This document shows positions 57,179-64,000 of a DNA stretch of 64,000 nt, in pieces. The stretch lies in the NCBI GenBank assembly GCA_001799735.1, contig MGUA01000011.1:17572-81571 (forward strand), read 5' to 3'. The stretch's first letter is position 1, and each line of letters begins with the position of its first letter. This stretch comes from Elusimicrobia bacterium GWB2_63_22. GTDB lineage: Bacteria > Elusimicrobiota > Elusimicrobia > Elusimicrobiales > UBA9959. Below the pieces are notes generated by a model. That model worked only from the letters and a program-made list of their open reading frames with translations, had not been told where the DNA came from and did not search any database. A program made the position numbers and the translations under genes.

Positions 57179-58021
57179 ATGAGCACTCTTTTTTCAGATA
57201 CTCTGATCGGCCAGCGCAAAACCGCGGGTTTCAGTACCGCCTACCGCTTCTATCACGACAACGGCGGCAAGCCGGTCCTGACTTTTTCCTATCGGAAATA
57301 CCTGCTGTTCGAACAGGGGGAGGCGCTGCCCTCCCCCGAAGTGCTGAGGCGTCTTTCGCTGGCGCTGAAGCTGATCCCGCAAAGCCCCGCCGCCGGCAAA
57401 CTGGCCGCGGCCTGGCTGAAGACCCTGGCCGGTGAGGAAACCTATGGCGCCGTCTTCGAGCCTTTTGTTGTGGTGAAGGCCTCGGAAGGCATGACCCCCC
57501 TGCACAACGCCATGGGCAAAATACTGAAGCGGCATCCGGTCTCGGTGAATGAGGCGCAGGTGCTGCTCGCCAGTTACGACCATTACCGGGCCTTCCTCTT
57601 CCTTGAAAATGAAGCCAGCCCGCTTTCGCCGGCCGCTTTCGGAAAGATCCTGGGCCTGAAGGAGCGGGACGCCGCTAAAATACTCTCGGATTTCGCCAAG
57701 GCCGGCCTGGTAAAGAAGAGCAGGAGCGGCGCCTATGTCTGCGAACTTTCCAACGAGGTCCTTGAACTGCCCCGCGCGGAGATACTGCCGCCGGGCCTTA
57801 ACGATAAAATGCGCGAGTACCAGGCCAAAATGCTGGCCTCGGGCAAACTGGCCTGGCGCAGAATGAAAACGCTGCGCGCCGACGCGGTGGAGCTGGCTGG
57901 CTTTTACCCGCTCCTCTCCCTCAACATGTCCGCCGCCTCGGCCTACGAGATAGAAGAGAAAACCAAAAATTCCGCCGTTTTCGCTATAGAGAGCCGGGTT
58001 GTAAAACTATTCGACTTCTAA
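57179..58021 (+). CDS. TIGR02147/DUF4423-like transcription regulator
   Basis: 280 residues. N-terminal HTH-like part (~5-60: YRFYHDNGGKPVLTFSYRKYLL, ALPSPEVLRRLSLAL) and a central winged-helix (~150-195: LSPAAFGKILGLKERDAAKILSDFAKAGLVKKS). The order resembles TIGR02147-type proteins known from Fibrobacter and related genomes. Ligand and targets unknown. It lies between secreted-protein genes and is followed 23 bases later by a convergent gene. Confidence 0.6.
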   Translation: MSTLFSDTLIGQRKTAGFSTAYRFYHDNGGKPVLTFSYRKYLLFEQGEALPSPEVLRRLSLALKLIPQSPAAGKLAAAWLKTLAGEETYGAVFEPFVVVKASEGMTPLHNAMGKILKRHPVSVNEAQVLLASYDHYRAFLFLENEASPLSPAAFGKILGLKERDAAKILSDFAKAGLVKKSRSGAYVCELSNEVLELPRAEILPPGLNDKMREYQAKMLASGKLAWRRMKTLRADAVELAGFYPLLSLNMSAASAYEIEEKTKNSAVFAIESRVVKLFDF

Positions 58022-58043
58022 CCGGCACGCCCTGGATCCGCGC

Positions 58044-58661
58044 TTATCTGGCCTGGAAAGCCTTCGCGAAGGCCTGCGCTTCGCAGCTGAAGCTGTCGCA
58101 GGAGAGGATAACGGATTTGACGGCGAAGCAGGCAAGGTAGCCGGCTGCCCGGCACTCGGCCACGGCGGCCTCTTCGGCCAGCTTCCTGGCGCCCAGGCGT
58201 TCCACTTCGTTGAAGCCGCCGTAAATATTTCTCTGGCTGGGGACCAGCAGGGTCGCGCTGAAGTTCGCCTTTAAAACCGGGACGGCGGTCCTGGCCTCGG
58301 CGGCGGCCGTAATGGAGCCGAGAACGGGGCTGACGTTCGTTACCCTTGATCCCACCGCAACGCAGACGCCGTCCGCCATCTGATTCTCGCACTTCAGCAC
58401 CGCGGCCTCTTCGGCGGTCTTCCTGGCGCCCAGCTGCGCAAGCGCGTTCACCTTTACCGGATACCACGCCATCTCCGCCTTGAACAATTCCGGGGTTTCG
58501 GCCTGCGCGGCCGCCGCGCCCGCGGGAACCGCGGGCGCGGCTGCGCTTTCCGCCGTCAGTTTAGCGGAATAGTCCCTGAGCGTGTCCAAAGAGCCTTCTC
58601 CGGCGCGGGCCGCAGTTCCGGTCGCAGCTATCAGCAGTATGGTTATAAGCGCTTTCTTCAT
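58044..58661 (-). CDS. Secreted protein with duplicated Cys domain
   Basis: 205 residues from ATG 58661 (SD GGGAGG; the longer frame is a shadow). Signal peptide (~1-20, ending TAARA), linker, then two similar units: LGARKTAEEAAVLKCENQMADGVC and LGARKLAEEAAVAECRAAGYLAC, about 70 residues apart, each with a following Val-rich strand. This internal duplication is clear at protein level. No family recognised; a periplasmic binding role is possible. Confidence 0.6.
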   Translation of the reverse strand: MKKALITILLIAATGTAARAGEGSLDTLRDYSAKLTAESAAAPAVPAGAAAAQAETPELFKAEMAWYPVKVNALAQLGARKTAEEAAVLKCENQMADGVCVAVGSRVTNVSPVLGSITAAAEARTAVPVLKANFSATLLVPSQRNIYGGFNEVERLGARKLAEEAAVAECRAAGYLACFAVKSVILSCDSFSCEAQAFAKAFQAR

Positions 58662-58722
58662 AATTTTTCCTCCCTGAGTCTGTCGCAGCCTTCTTTTCTG
58701 TCGCTCCGTGGCTGCCATGATA

Positions 58723-58841
58723 ATAGGATAGCTGCTCCGCCGACGCTCTGCCTGAGGCGCAAGTGCCAATTTTCGGGACGGTATGCTCAGGCCGAAAACT
58801 GGCACCGGAACCTGGCATTTAATGCGCCCTCGCGGCGCTAC
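58723..58841. repeat. Duplicated ~120-bp intergenic element, copy A
   Basis: Aligns with 59739-59859: shared blocks TAGGATAGC, TGAGGCGCAAGTGCCAATTTT, GGGACGGT, ACCGGAACCTGG, ATTTAATGCGC and TCGCGGCGCTAC in the same order. This copy holds a hairpin, GTGCCAATTTTCGG (58763-58776) with CCGAAAACTGGCAC (58792-58805). Each copy precedes a minus-strand secreted-protein gene. Confidence 0.75.
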
Positions 58842-59680
58842 TTGGCGACCGCTACCGAGACCTTGAAGTCGAACAGCTGCCCGCCGCGGGCCGCCAATTC
58901 TTTCTTCAGGTCGTCGGCAACTTTGGCGTTGCCGCCGGGCTGGCCGTCCTTGGCCGGTCCCACCAGGATGGTCATTTGGGTCCCTTCCGCGGCGAAGGTC
59001 ACCGGAACGCCGTATCTGGCGGAGATGCCGCTGAAGCAATTACCCAGAGTGCTCTGCGCTTCCTCGCTAGTCATGTCCGAAGGGTAGATCCCGTCCAGCG
59101 CGGAGCAGGCCTCGACGCTCATAAAGGCAGTGTTGCTTTTCACGGAGGCGCCGCGGTCAGCCGCGGGGCGCAGGCCGGAGCAAGCGATGTTCGTGTCGGT
59201 CTTCCAGCCGAAAGCCCGCTTTACGTCGCCGCGCACGCTCACTCCGGACAGCCCGCTGGTCAGGTTCAGCACGGCCTCTCCCCGGGTATAGTAGCCGCCA
59301 TTGGGGTGCTCGCCGCAGGACAGCTTTACGGAACCGTCGCCCTGCCGGTAAACCGCGGCCGGATCGCAGAAAGCGGTGATCTCGCCGCTTTTTAGGTCCT
59401 TACCCAGCCAAAGAAAAGCCTGCTGGCCGCCGGCCTCCCTTACATATATAAGATTGCCGTTGCGGCGTTCCTCCACGGTGGCCTCGCAACCTTCCGCGTT
59501 GCGGTATAGCCGGGTCTCGAAGGCCTTGGCCACCGGCCCGGGGGCGGGTTCCTGTATGCTGGAAACCAGGGCTTCACCGTCCTGTACCGAGCCTGCCAGG
59601 TCTTTAAAGACAGGGCCGCCCGCCAGGGCCGAACCCGCCGCCGCCATCAGTACCGCTGCCGCTAGTGTTATGTTTTTCAT
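58838..59680 (-). CDS. Secreted protein of unknown family
   Basis: 280 residues: signal peptide (~1-20, ending SALAGG), then a beta-rich protein with four or more cysteines (GCEATVEERRNGN, ITAFCDPAA, KLSCGEHPNGG, NIACSGLRP, VEACSALDG, GNCFSGI). No catalytic motif. Its stop lies in copy A of the intergenic repeat and copy B precedes its start. Gene pair with 58044-58661, perhaps part of a secreted set. Confidence 0.55.
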   Translation of the reverse strand: MKNITLAAAVLMAAAGSALAGGPVFKDLAGSVQDGEALVSSIQEPAPGPVAKAFETRLYRNAEGCEATVEERRNGNLIYVREAGGQQAFLWLGKDLKSGEITAFCDPAAVYRQGDGSVKLSCGEHPNGGYYTRGEAVLNLTSGLSGVSVRGDVKRAFGWKTDTNIACSGLRPAADRGASVKSNTAFMSVEACSALDGIYPSDMTSEEAQSTLGNCFSGISARYGVPVTFAAEGTQMTILVGPAKDGQPGGNAKVADDLKKELAARGGQLFDFKVSVAVAK

Positions 59681-59738
59681 TTACTGTCTCCTTTGTTTTC
59701 TTCCGCCTCTTTTGCCGGCGGTCCGCTTTTGTTCTACC

Positions 59739-59859
59739 AATAGGATAGCAGCGCGCACGGCTCCTCCACATGAGGCGCAAGTGCCAATTTTGGGGACGGT
59801 GGGCTTAGGTCGGGGGTTGGAACCGGAACCTGGTATTTAATGCGCTTTCGCGGCGCTAC
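59739..59859. repeat. Duplicated ~120-bp intergenic element, copy B
   Basis: Counterpart of 58723-58841. The hairpin arm at the right is degraded here (GGGGGTTGGAACC). Confidence 0.75.
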
Positions 59860-59878
59860 CGGTTAAATCTTGGGGGGA

Positions 59879-59914
59879 TAAAAAAGAGCCGCGCCCGGGT
59901 GGAGGGCGCGGCTC
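59879..59914 (-). terminator. Terminator of the ankyrin/FlgO-like gene
   Basis: Minus strand GAGCCGCGCCC-(7)-GGGCGCGGCTC followed by TTTTTTATC; 21 bases after the gene end. Confidence 0.85.
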
Positions 59915-59934
59915 GTTTGCGTTCTGCCCGGAGG

Positions 59935-60867
59935 CTAATTAAGCCAATCCTTGACTACGTGGCCGGAAACGGCGCTTATGGCCTCTCCCGATTCCACACC
60001 GGCCATGCGTACATTCAGCTCCAGTTTGTTCCCCGGCAATTCGGTCATAGTGCCGATAACTATCAGGTCCGCGCCCAGCAGGCTGCCCAGCTTTTTGGCG
60101 GAAGCCTGGTCAATGGCGCCCGCGTTCTGCAGCCGCAATTCGCCCAGAACTTTCTGTATCTCCTTGCGCTCCACCACTTTCAGCCTCTTCGTCTTTATCA
60201 GTTCGGTGGTGACGCGCTCGGCGACCACGTTGCCGTCCGTAGAAACCCGTCCGTCGGCGTAGGAAAAGCCCGCCACGGCGATGGTCTTGCCGCCGCCGCC
60301 GTAGTCCTTCAGCAGCGCGCCCACTATGGGGCCGTACTCGCCGGCGTTCCTGGCGGTGCCTGTGGTCAGCCCCAGCCGGGCGGAGATGGCCGACTTGATA
60401 AGCTGGGCCACTACAGTGTGCCCGCGCTTCTCGGCGACCTGCAGCGGCGAGCCCTCGTCGCCGTCCGGCTGGCTGTAGCGCCCGCTCACACAGCGGCCGG
60501 GCCGCGGGTCGGGGTCGGCCCCGTGCTCGAGCAGCAGCTGCACCATGGAGGCTTGACCCTTGCAGGCCGCGTACATCAGCGGGGTGCCGTTGTAGGATTC
60601 ATGCCCCAGACTTGTTATTGAAGCCTCGGCGTTGGGGTCGGCCCCGTGCCCGAGCAGGTACTTGGCGACTTCCAGGCGGGAGTAGATGACGGCCTGGTGC
60701 AGCGCCGTTTCGTTGGCGTAGAGGTTTGTGCGCTCGTTGGGGTCCGTGCCCGAGGCCAGCAGCGCCTGCACGCGCGCCAGGTCGCCCCGGCCGGCCGCAT
60801 TGTAGATCGCCGGCGCCGCGCAGCCGCAGCCCAACGCCGCCAGCAGAAGCAGTAAATATTTTTTCAT
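59935..60867 (-). CDS. Lipoprotein with ankyrin repeats and FlgO/CsgG-like domain
   Basis: 310 residues. Lipobox (LGCGCAAP). Ankyrin-type repeats at ~20-165 (NAAGRGDLARVQALLASGTDPN, ETALHQAVIYSRLEVAKYLLGHGADPN, GTPLMYAACKGQASMVQLLLEHGADPD, GSPLQVAEKRGHTVVAQLI). The C-terminal half (~190-310) fits FlgO/CsgG-type folds: KTIAVAGFSYADGRVS, ERVTTELIKTKRLKVVERKEI, LGADLIVIGTMTEL. The combination is unusual. Role in envelope assembly is inferred. No flagellar or curli genes are near. Confidence 0.75.
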   Translation of the reverse strand: MKKYLLLLLAALGCGCAAPAIYNAAGRGDLARVQALLASGTDPNERTNLYANETALHQAVIYSRLEVAKYLLGHGADPNAEASITSLGHESYNGTPLMYAACKGQASMVQLLLEHGADPDPRPGRCVSGRYSQPDGDEGSPLQVAEKRGHTVVAQLIKSAISARLGLTTGTARNAGEYGPIVGALLKDYGGGGKTIAVAGFSYADGRVSTDGNVVAERVTTELIKTKRLKVVERKEIQKVLGELRLQNAGAIDQASAKKLGSLLGADLIVIGTMTELPGNKLELNVRMAGVESGEAISAVSGHVVKDWLN

Positions 60868-60939
60868 CAGGCCTAATCCTTGTCCGGGCGCTAAGAAGAG
60901 CGCGGCCGGGTTTCAATATTATAAACAAATTCCTTCGAT

Positions 60940-60976
60940 TAAAATGAGAAAGCCGCGCAACTGGCGCGGCTCTCTC
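60940..60976 (-). terminator. Terminator of glyA
   Basis: Minus strand AGCCGCGC-CAGTT-GCGCGGCT extended by GAGA/TCTC, then TTCTCATTTTA; 17 bases after the glyA stop. Confidence 0.75.
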
Positions 60977-60992
60977 GTTTTGGGCTTTGAGA

Positions 60993-62243
60993 TTAATTCT
61001 CGAAGCCGGGGTACATCGGGAAGCCGGCGCAGAGCTGCTTGACCTGCTCCTTTATCCCCTTCAGGGCCTTGTCGTCGGACGCGTGGGTTATCGCCTCGTC
61101 TATCAGGCCGGCCACTACGGTTATCTGCTTCTCCTTCATGCCGCGCGTGGTGATGGCCGGGGTGCCAAGGCGGATGCCGCTGGTGACCATAGGCTTCTGG
61201 GGGTCGAAGGGGATGGTGTTCTTGTTGACGGTTATCCCGGCTTTGTCCAGCGCCTTCTCGGCGTCGAGGCCGGTAATGTTCTTGGCGCGCAGGTCCACGC
61301 TCATCAGGTGGCAGTCGGTGCCTCCCGAGACGATGCGGTAGCCGCGGCCCTGCAGCTCGCGGGCGAGCTTGCGGGCGTTTTTCAGGACCTGGGTCTGGTA
61401 TTCCTTGAACTTCGGGCTCATCGCCTCCTTGAAGCAGATGGCCTTGCCGGCGATGGCGTGCATCAGCGGGCCGCCCTGGTTGCCGGGGAAGTTGGTGCGG
61501 TCGACGTTCCGGGCGTAGCAGCCCTTGGAGAGGATCAGGCCGCCGCGGGGGCCCCGCAGGGTCTTGTGCGTCGTCGTGGTGACGATGTCGGCGTACTCCA
61601 CCGGCGACGGGTAGATGCCGGCGGCTATGAGCCCGGCGTAATGGGCGATGTCGGTCACCAGGAAGCACTTCCAGGTGTCGGCGGCGCGCTTGATGCGGGC
61701 CCAGTCCCATTTGCGGGAGTAGTTGGAGGCGCCGGCCATAATGAGCTTGGGGCGGTGCTTCTCTATGAGCTTCTCCATCTCGACGTAGTCTATCAGCTCG
61801 GTCTCCTGGGAGACGTTCATGGTGATGATCTTGAAGTAGCGGCCGGAGAAGTTGAGCGGGTGGCCGTGGGAGAGGTGGCCGCCGTGGGAGAGGTTGAGGC
61901 CCATCACGGTGTCGCCGGGGTTGATGAGGGAAAGATAGGCCGCGATGTTGGCCTGGGTACCGGAGTGGGGCTGCACGTTGGCGTGCTCGGCGCCGAAAAG
62001 TTTCTTGGCGCGGTTGATGGCCAGCTGCTCGGCCACGTCCACGTGCTCGCAGCCGCCGTAGTAGCGCTTGCCGGGGTAGCCTTCGGCGTACTTGTTGGTG
62101 AGGACGGAGCCTAAGGCCTCGAGGACGGCCTTGGAGGTGTAGTTCTCGGAGGCGATGAGCTCCAGGTTGTTCTGCTGGCGCAGCACTTCGCCGCGCATGG
62201 CCTGGTAAAGCTGGGGGTCGTTCTTCTTGATCTCGTCGTACAT
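60993..62243 (-). CDS. glyA: Serine hydroxymethyltransferase
   Basis: 416 residues, standard SHMT length. LIASENYTSKAVLEALGSVLTNKYAEGYPGKRYYGG, HSGTQANIAAYL, VTTTTHKTLRGPRGGLILS with the PLP-lysine and NVQPHSGTQAN. It interconverts serine and glycine with tetrahydrofolate, feeding one-carbon metabolism and serine for the SPT-like enzyme. Confidence 0.97.
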   Translation of the reverse strand: MYDEIKKNDPQLYQAMRGEVLRQQNNLELIASENYTSKAVLEALGSVLTNKYAEGYPGKRYYGGCEHVDVAEQLAINRAKKLFGAEHANVQPHSGTQANIAAYLSLINPGDTVMGLNLSHGGHLSHGHPLNFSGRYFKIITMNVSQETELIDYVEMEKLIEKHRPKLIMAGASNYSRKWDWARIKRAADTWKCFLVTDIAHYAGLIAAGIYPSPVEYADIVTTTTHKTLRGPRGGLILSKGCYARNVDRTNFPGNQGGPLMHAIAGKAICFKEAMSPKFKEYQTQVLKNARKLARELQGRGYRIVSGGTDCHLMSVDLRAKNITGLDAEKALDKAGITVNKNTIPFDPQKPMVTSGIRLGTPAITTRGMKEKQITVVAGLIDEAITHASDDKALKGIKEQVKQLCAGFPMYPGFEN

Positions 62244-62282
62244 GTTGGTCTCCTTTGTCTGCAGCGAAAGCGTAGGTTTATT

Positions 62283-62735
62283 TTACTTCTTTTTCAGCTT
62301 TTCAAGCGCCGCTTTGACGGCGGCTTTGATGAGTTTGAAGATCTCGAAATAGAAAAAATCGTCGCGGCCGTAGGGGTCGGCGATGTCGTCCCCGCCGAAG
62401 CCGGCGTATTCGATGAGCGTGCTGGTTTTCTTGGCGGCGCGCGGGTAACGGGCGATGATGCCGGCCTTATGGGCGGCCGTCATGGCCAGCACCAGGTCGT
62501 TGCTTTTTATCATTTTGCCGGTCAGCATGACGGGGACGTGCTTGAAATCTTTCACGCCCTCTTTAGCCAGCAGGCTGGCCACTATTTCCGGCTGGGGAAT
62601 GTCTTTTTCGGCCGCGAGGCCGGCCGAGGAGAACCGCATTTTTAGAGCGCCTTCCCCGGCGAGCTTGGCCGCGTAATAGTGGGCCAGGACGCTGCGGCAG
62701 GTGTTGCCGGTGCAGACGAACAGGATTTTTTTCAC
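62283..62735 (-). CDS. Low-molecular-weight protein phosphatase (Arg/Tyr type)
   Basis: 150 residues: P-loop FVCTGNTCRSVLAHY (C8, with Thr11-12 in GNT-C as in arginine phosphatases such as YwlE), FSSAGL and the general acid DIADPYGRDD. It may act on phospho-arginine or phospho-tyrosine. Its start overlaps the rsmI stop by four bases. Confidence 0.88.
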   Translation of the reverse strand: MKKILFVCTGNTCRSVLAHYYAAKLAGEGALKMRFSSAGLAAEKDIPQPEIVASLLAKEGVKDFKHVPVMLTGKMIKSNDLVLAMTAAHKAGIIARYPRAAKKTSTLIEYAGFGGDDIADPYGRDDFFYFEIFKLIKAAVKAALEKLKKK

Positions 62736-63454
62736 GGCAGGCCCGCCATCGGGTCCGGGCCGGCGCCCTCTTCCTCTTCTTCTTTCGCGGCGGGCGGGCG
62801 CAGCAGCAGCACCACTTCGCCCTTTACCTCGCCGGCGGCGTCAATCTTGGCTATGGTCTCGTCGATCAGGCCGCCGGTCCATTCCTCGTAGATCTTGCTG
62901 ATCTCGCGGGCCACTATGGCGGTGAGGCCGGGTCCGAACTCCTCCCGCGCCATGGCCAGGAATTTTTTAAGCCGGAAAGGAGATTCAAAAAGGATGACGG
63001 TCTTGTTCAGGGTGAAGGCGGCCGTGAGGGCTTTGACTATCTTGCCGCGCGAGCGCGGCAGGAAACCGAGGAAGATGAAGGAGTCCGCGGGCAGGCCGGA
63101 GCCGGCCGCGGCGGCGATGACGGCGGAGGGGCCGGGCAGCACGGTGACCTTGATGCCGGTCTGCCGGGCCAGCGCCACCAGTTTGCGGCCCGGGTCCGAG
63201 ATGCAGGGGGAGCCGCCGTCGGTGACCAGCGCGGCGCTTTTGCCGCTGCGCAGCCAGGCCATCGCCCCGGCGACGGAGCGCTCGTCGTGCTCGTTGTAGC
63301 GGAAGAGTTTTTTCTGCAGGCCGAAATGGTTGAGGAGGTTGAGCGTGCGGCGGGTGTCCTCGCAGAACACGGCGTCGGCGTCCTTTAGCGTCTCCAGGGC
63401 GCGCAGGGTGATGTCTTTAAGGTTGCCTATCGGCGTGGGAACGATGGAGAGCAC
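62732..63454 (-). CDS. rsmI: 16S rRNA (cytidine-1402-2'-O)-methyltransferase
   Basis: 240 residues from a GTG start at 63454. RsmI motifs: VPTPIGNLKDITLRALETLKDADAVFCEDTRRT (short VPTPIGNLKDITLRALE), ALVTDGGSPCISDPG and VTVLPGPSAVIAAAAGSGLP. It uses SAM to methylate the 2'-OH of C1402 in the ribosomal P site. The acidic tail (KEEEEEGAGPD) is an add-on. Confidence 0.95.
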   Translation of the reverse strand: MLSIVPTPIGNLKDITLRALETLKDADAVFCEDTRRTLNLLNHFGLQKKLFRYNEHDERSVAGAMAWLRSGKSAALVTDGGSPCISDPGRKLVALARQTGIKVTVLPGPSAVIAAAAGSGLPADSFIFLGFLPRSRGKIVKALTAAFTLNKTVILFESPFRLKKFLAMAREEFGPGLTAIVAREISKIYEEWTGGLIDETIAKIDAAGEVKGEVVLLLRPPAAKEEEEEGAGPDPMAGLP

Positions 63455-63455
63455 T

Positions 63456-64000
63456 TTACTTGTCCAGCGGCGGCCAGCCGGCGGTCTCCAGCTTGAGGAA
63501 GGCCTGCACCACCTGCGGGTCGAACTGGCGGCCGGCGCCCTTGGTGAGTTCGCTCTCGGCGATGTCGGTGCCCAGGGCCTTGCGGTACGGGCGGTCGCTG
63601 CGCATGGCGTCCCAGGCGTCTATGGTGGCCACTATGCGCGCGCCCAGCGGGATCTCCTCGCCTTTGAGGCCCTCGGGGTAGCCCATGCCGTTGAACCACT
63701 CCTGGTGGTACAGCACCATCTGGGCCACGGGCCCGAGGAAATGGATGGGGGACAGGATCTGGTAGCCGATGGCCGGGTGCTTCTTGATCTCGTCGTATTC
63801 TTCCGTCGTCAGCTTGCCCGGCTTGGAGAGGATGCCGCCGTCTATGCCGATCTTGCCGATGTCGTGCAGCAGCGCGGCGTATTCCACGTAGCGGATCATC
63901 TGCGCGGGCATGCGCAGCTCTTCGGCGAGGCGGCGGGCCTTCTGGCGGGCGCGGCCGGCGTGGTCGCCGGTGTAGGAGTCCTTGGCGTCTATCACGCGCG
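63456..64000 (-). CDS. HD-GYP-domain protein, truncated at window edge
   Basis: At least 179 residues of an HD-GYP domain: DSYTGDHAGRARQKARRLAEEL, ALLHDIGKIGIDGGILSKPGKL, MVLYHQEWFNGMGYPEGLKG with the GMGYP variant (HQEWFNGMGYP; canonical HHExxDGxGYP has Asp-Gly, here Asn-Gly) and DAWDAMRSDRPYR. The frame is open to the edge; GTG 63995 is unlikely to be the start. Likely c-di-GMP or related hydrolase, although the D-to-N change near the active site is noteworthy. Confidence 0.85.
   Translation of the reverse strand, partial: RVIDAKDSYTGDHAGRARQKARRLAEELRMPAQMIRYVEYAALLHDIGKIGIDGGILSKPGKLTTEEYDEIKKHPAIGYQILSPIHFLGPVAQMVLYHQEWFNGMGYPEGLKGEEIPLGARIVATIDAWDAMRSDRPYRKALGTDIAESELTKGAGRQFDPQVVQAFLKLETAGWPPLDK

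Noticed and set aside
58792..58825. Sigma-54-like TGGCAC...GGCA in the duplicated intergenic element
   Set aside because: Spacing between GG and GC does not fit the -24/-12 consensus, and no sigma-54 activator is near.
1..64000. CRISPR array, tRNA or rRNA genes, integrase or transposase
   Set aside because: No regularly spaced repeats, no tRNA-like cloverleaf with a TPsiC arm, and no recombinase motifs were seen on reading both strands.

Overview
This is a GC-rich bacterial segment from a diderm organism. It encodes beta-barrel outer-membrane proteins (FadL/OMPP1 type, a PorV-like protein, a His-rich porin), an RND pump with a TolC-type channel, lipoproteins and an ADP-heptose-type nucleotidyltransferase. 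The mixture of PorV-like protein, a giant surface protein with a T9SS/FlgD-like C-terminus, DUF3106, clostripain (C11) peptidase and receiver-only regulators resembles Elusimicrobiota or a neighbouring phylum. That placement is inference from gene content; no rRNA or tRNA gene is visible to test it.

Layout. 1-4.7 kb: end of a FadL-like gene; a receiver-only regulator; an ECF sigma factor operon with a candidate anti-sigma protein, a secreted partner and a DUF3106 protein; a charged secreted protein and a barrel. Three promoters here share a TAAACC-N17-GTC architecture, which points to a small sigma regulon. 4.7-11.7 kb: metal and cofactor region with a NikR-like regulator that has lost the nickel ligands, a membrane/THEP1-like NTPase fusion, a DUF134 regulator with a perfect inverted-repeat operator, NifX-like, thioesterase and IscU-like proteins, then a porin, ZnuA-like protein and ZnuB-like permease without an ATPase. 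11.8-16.5 kb: RND pump and TolC gene without an adaptor gene. 16.6-20.6 kb: secreted C11 peptidase, a secreted HExxH protein and a lipoprotein. 20.7-22.5 kb: secreted glycerophosphodiesterase and a radical SAM protein.

22.56-35.76 kb: a block flanked by a perfect 25-bp direct repeat and visibly AT-richer in its first half. It carries a tail-collar-domain secreted protein, two propeller-like secreted proteins, a gene remnant, an M23 peptidase, a 2357-residue surface protein and a PorV-like barrel. This is a candidate genomic island.

35.7-48.5 kb: TatD and TcdA; a histidine kinase with a lipoprotein; GT39-type glycosyltransferase; alpha/beta hydrolase; GlpT-type and UraA-type transporters; and a signalling cluster (CheC-like, two receivers, PilZ, HD-GYP) interrupted by a 125-bp element with perfect 27-bp inverted ends. 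48.5-56.2 kb: an acetyltransferase-like protein beside a serine-palmitoyltransferase-like enzyme (candidate sphingolipid genes), a heptose-1-phosphate nucleotidyltransferase, AccC, a zinc-ribbon/TPR membrane protein, a BCCP-like protein without the AMKM biotinylation motif, cytidine deaminase and MTA phosphorylase. 56.2-64 kb: secreted Cys-rich proteins, a TIGR02147-like regulator, a duplicated ~120-bp intergenic element, an ankyrin/FlgO-CsgG-like lipoprotein, GlyA, a low-molecular-weight phosphatase, RsmI and a truncated HD-GYP protein.

No gene-free stretch exceeds about 300 bases. No tRNA, rRNA, CRISPR array, integrase or transposase was recognised.
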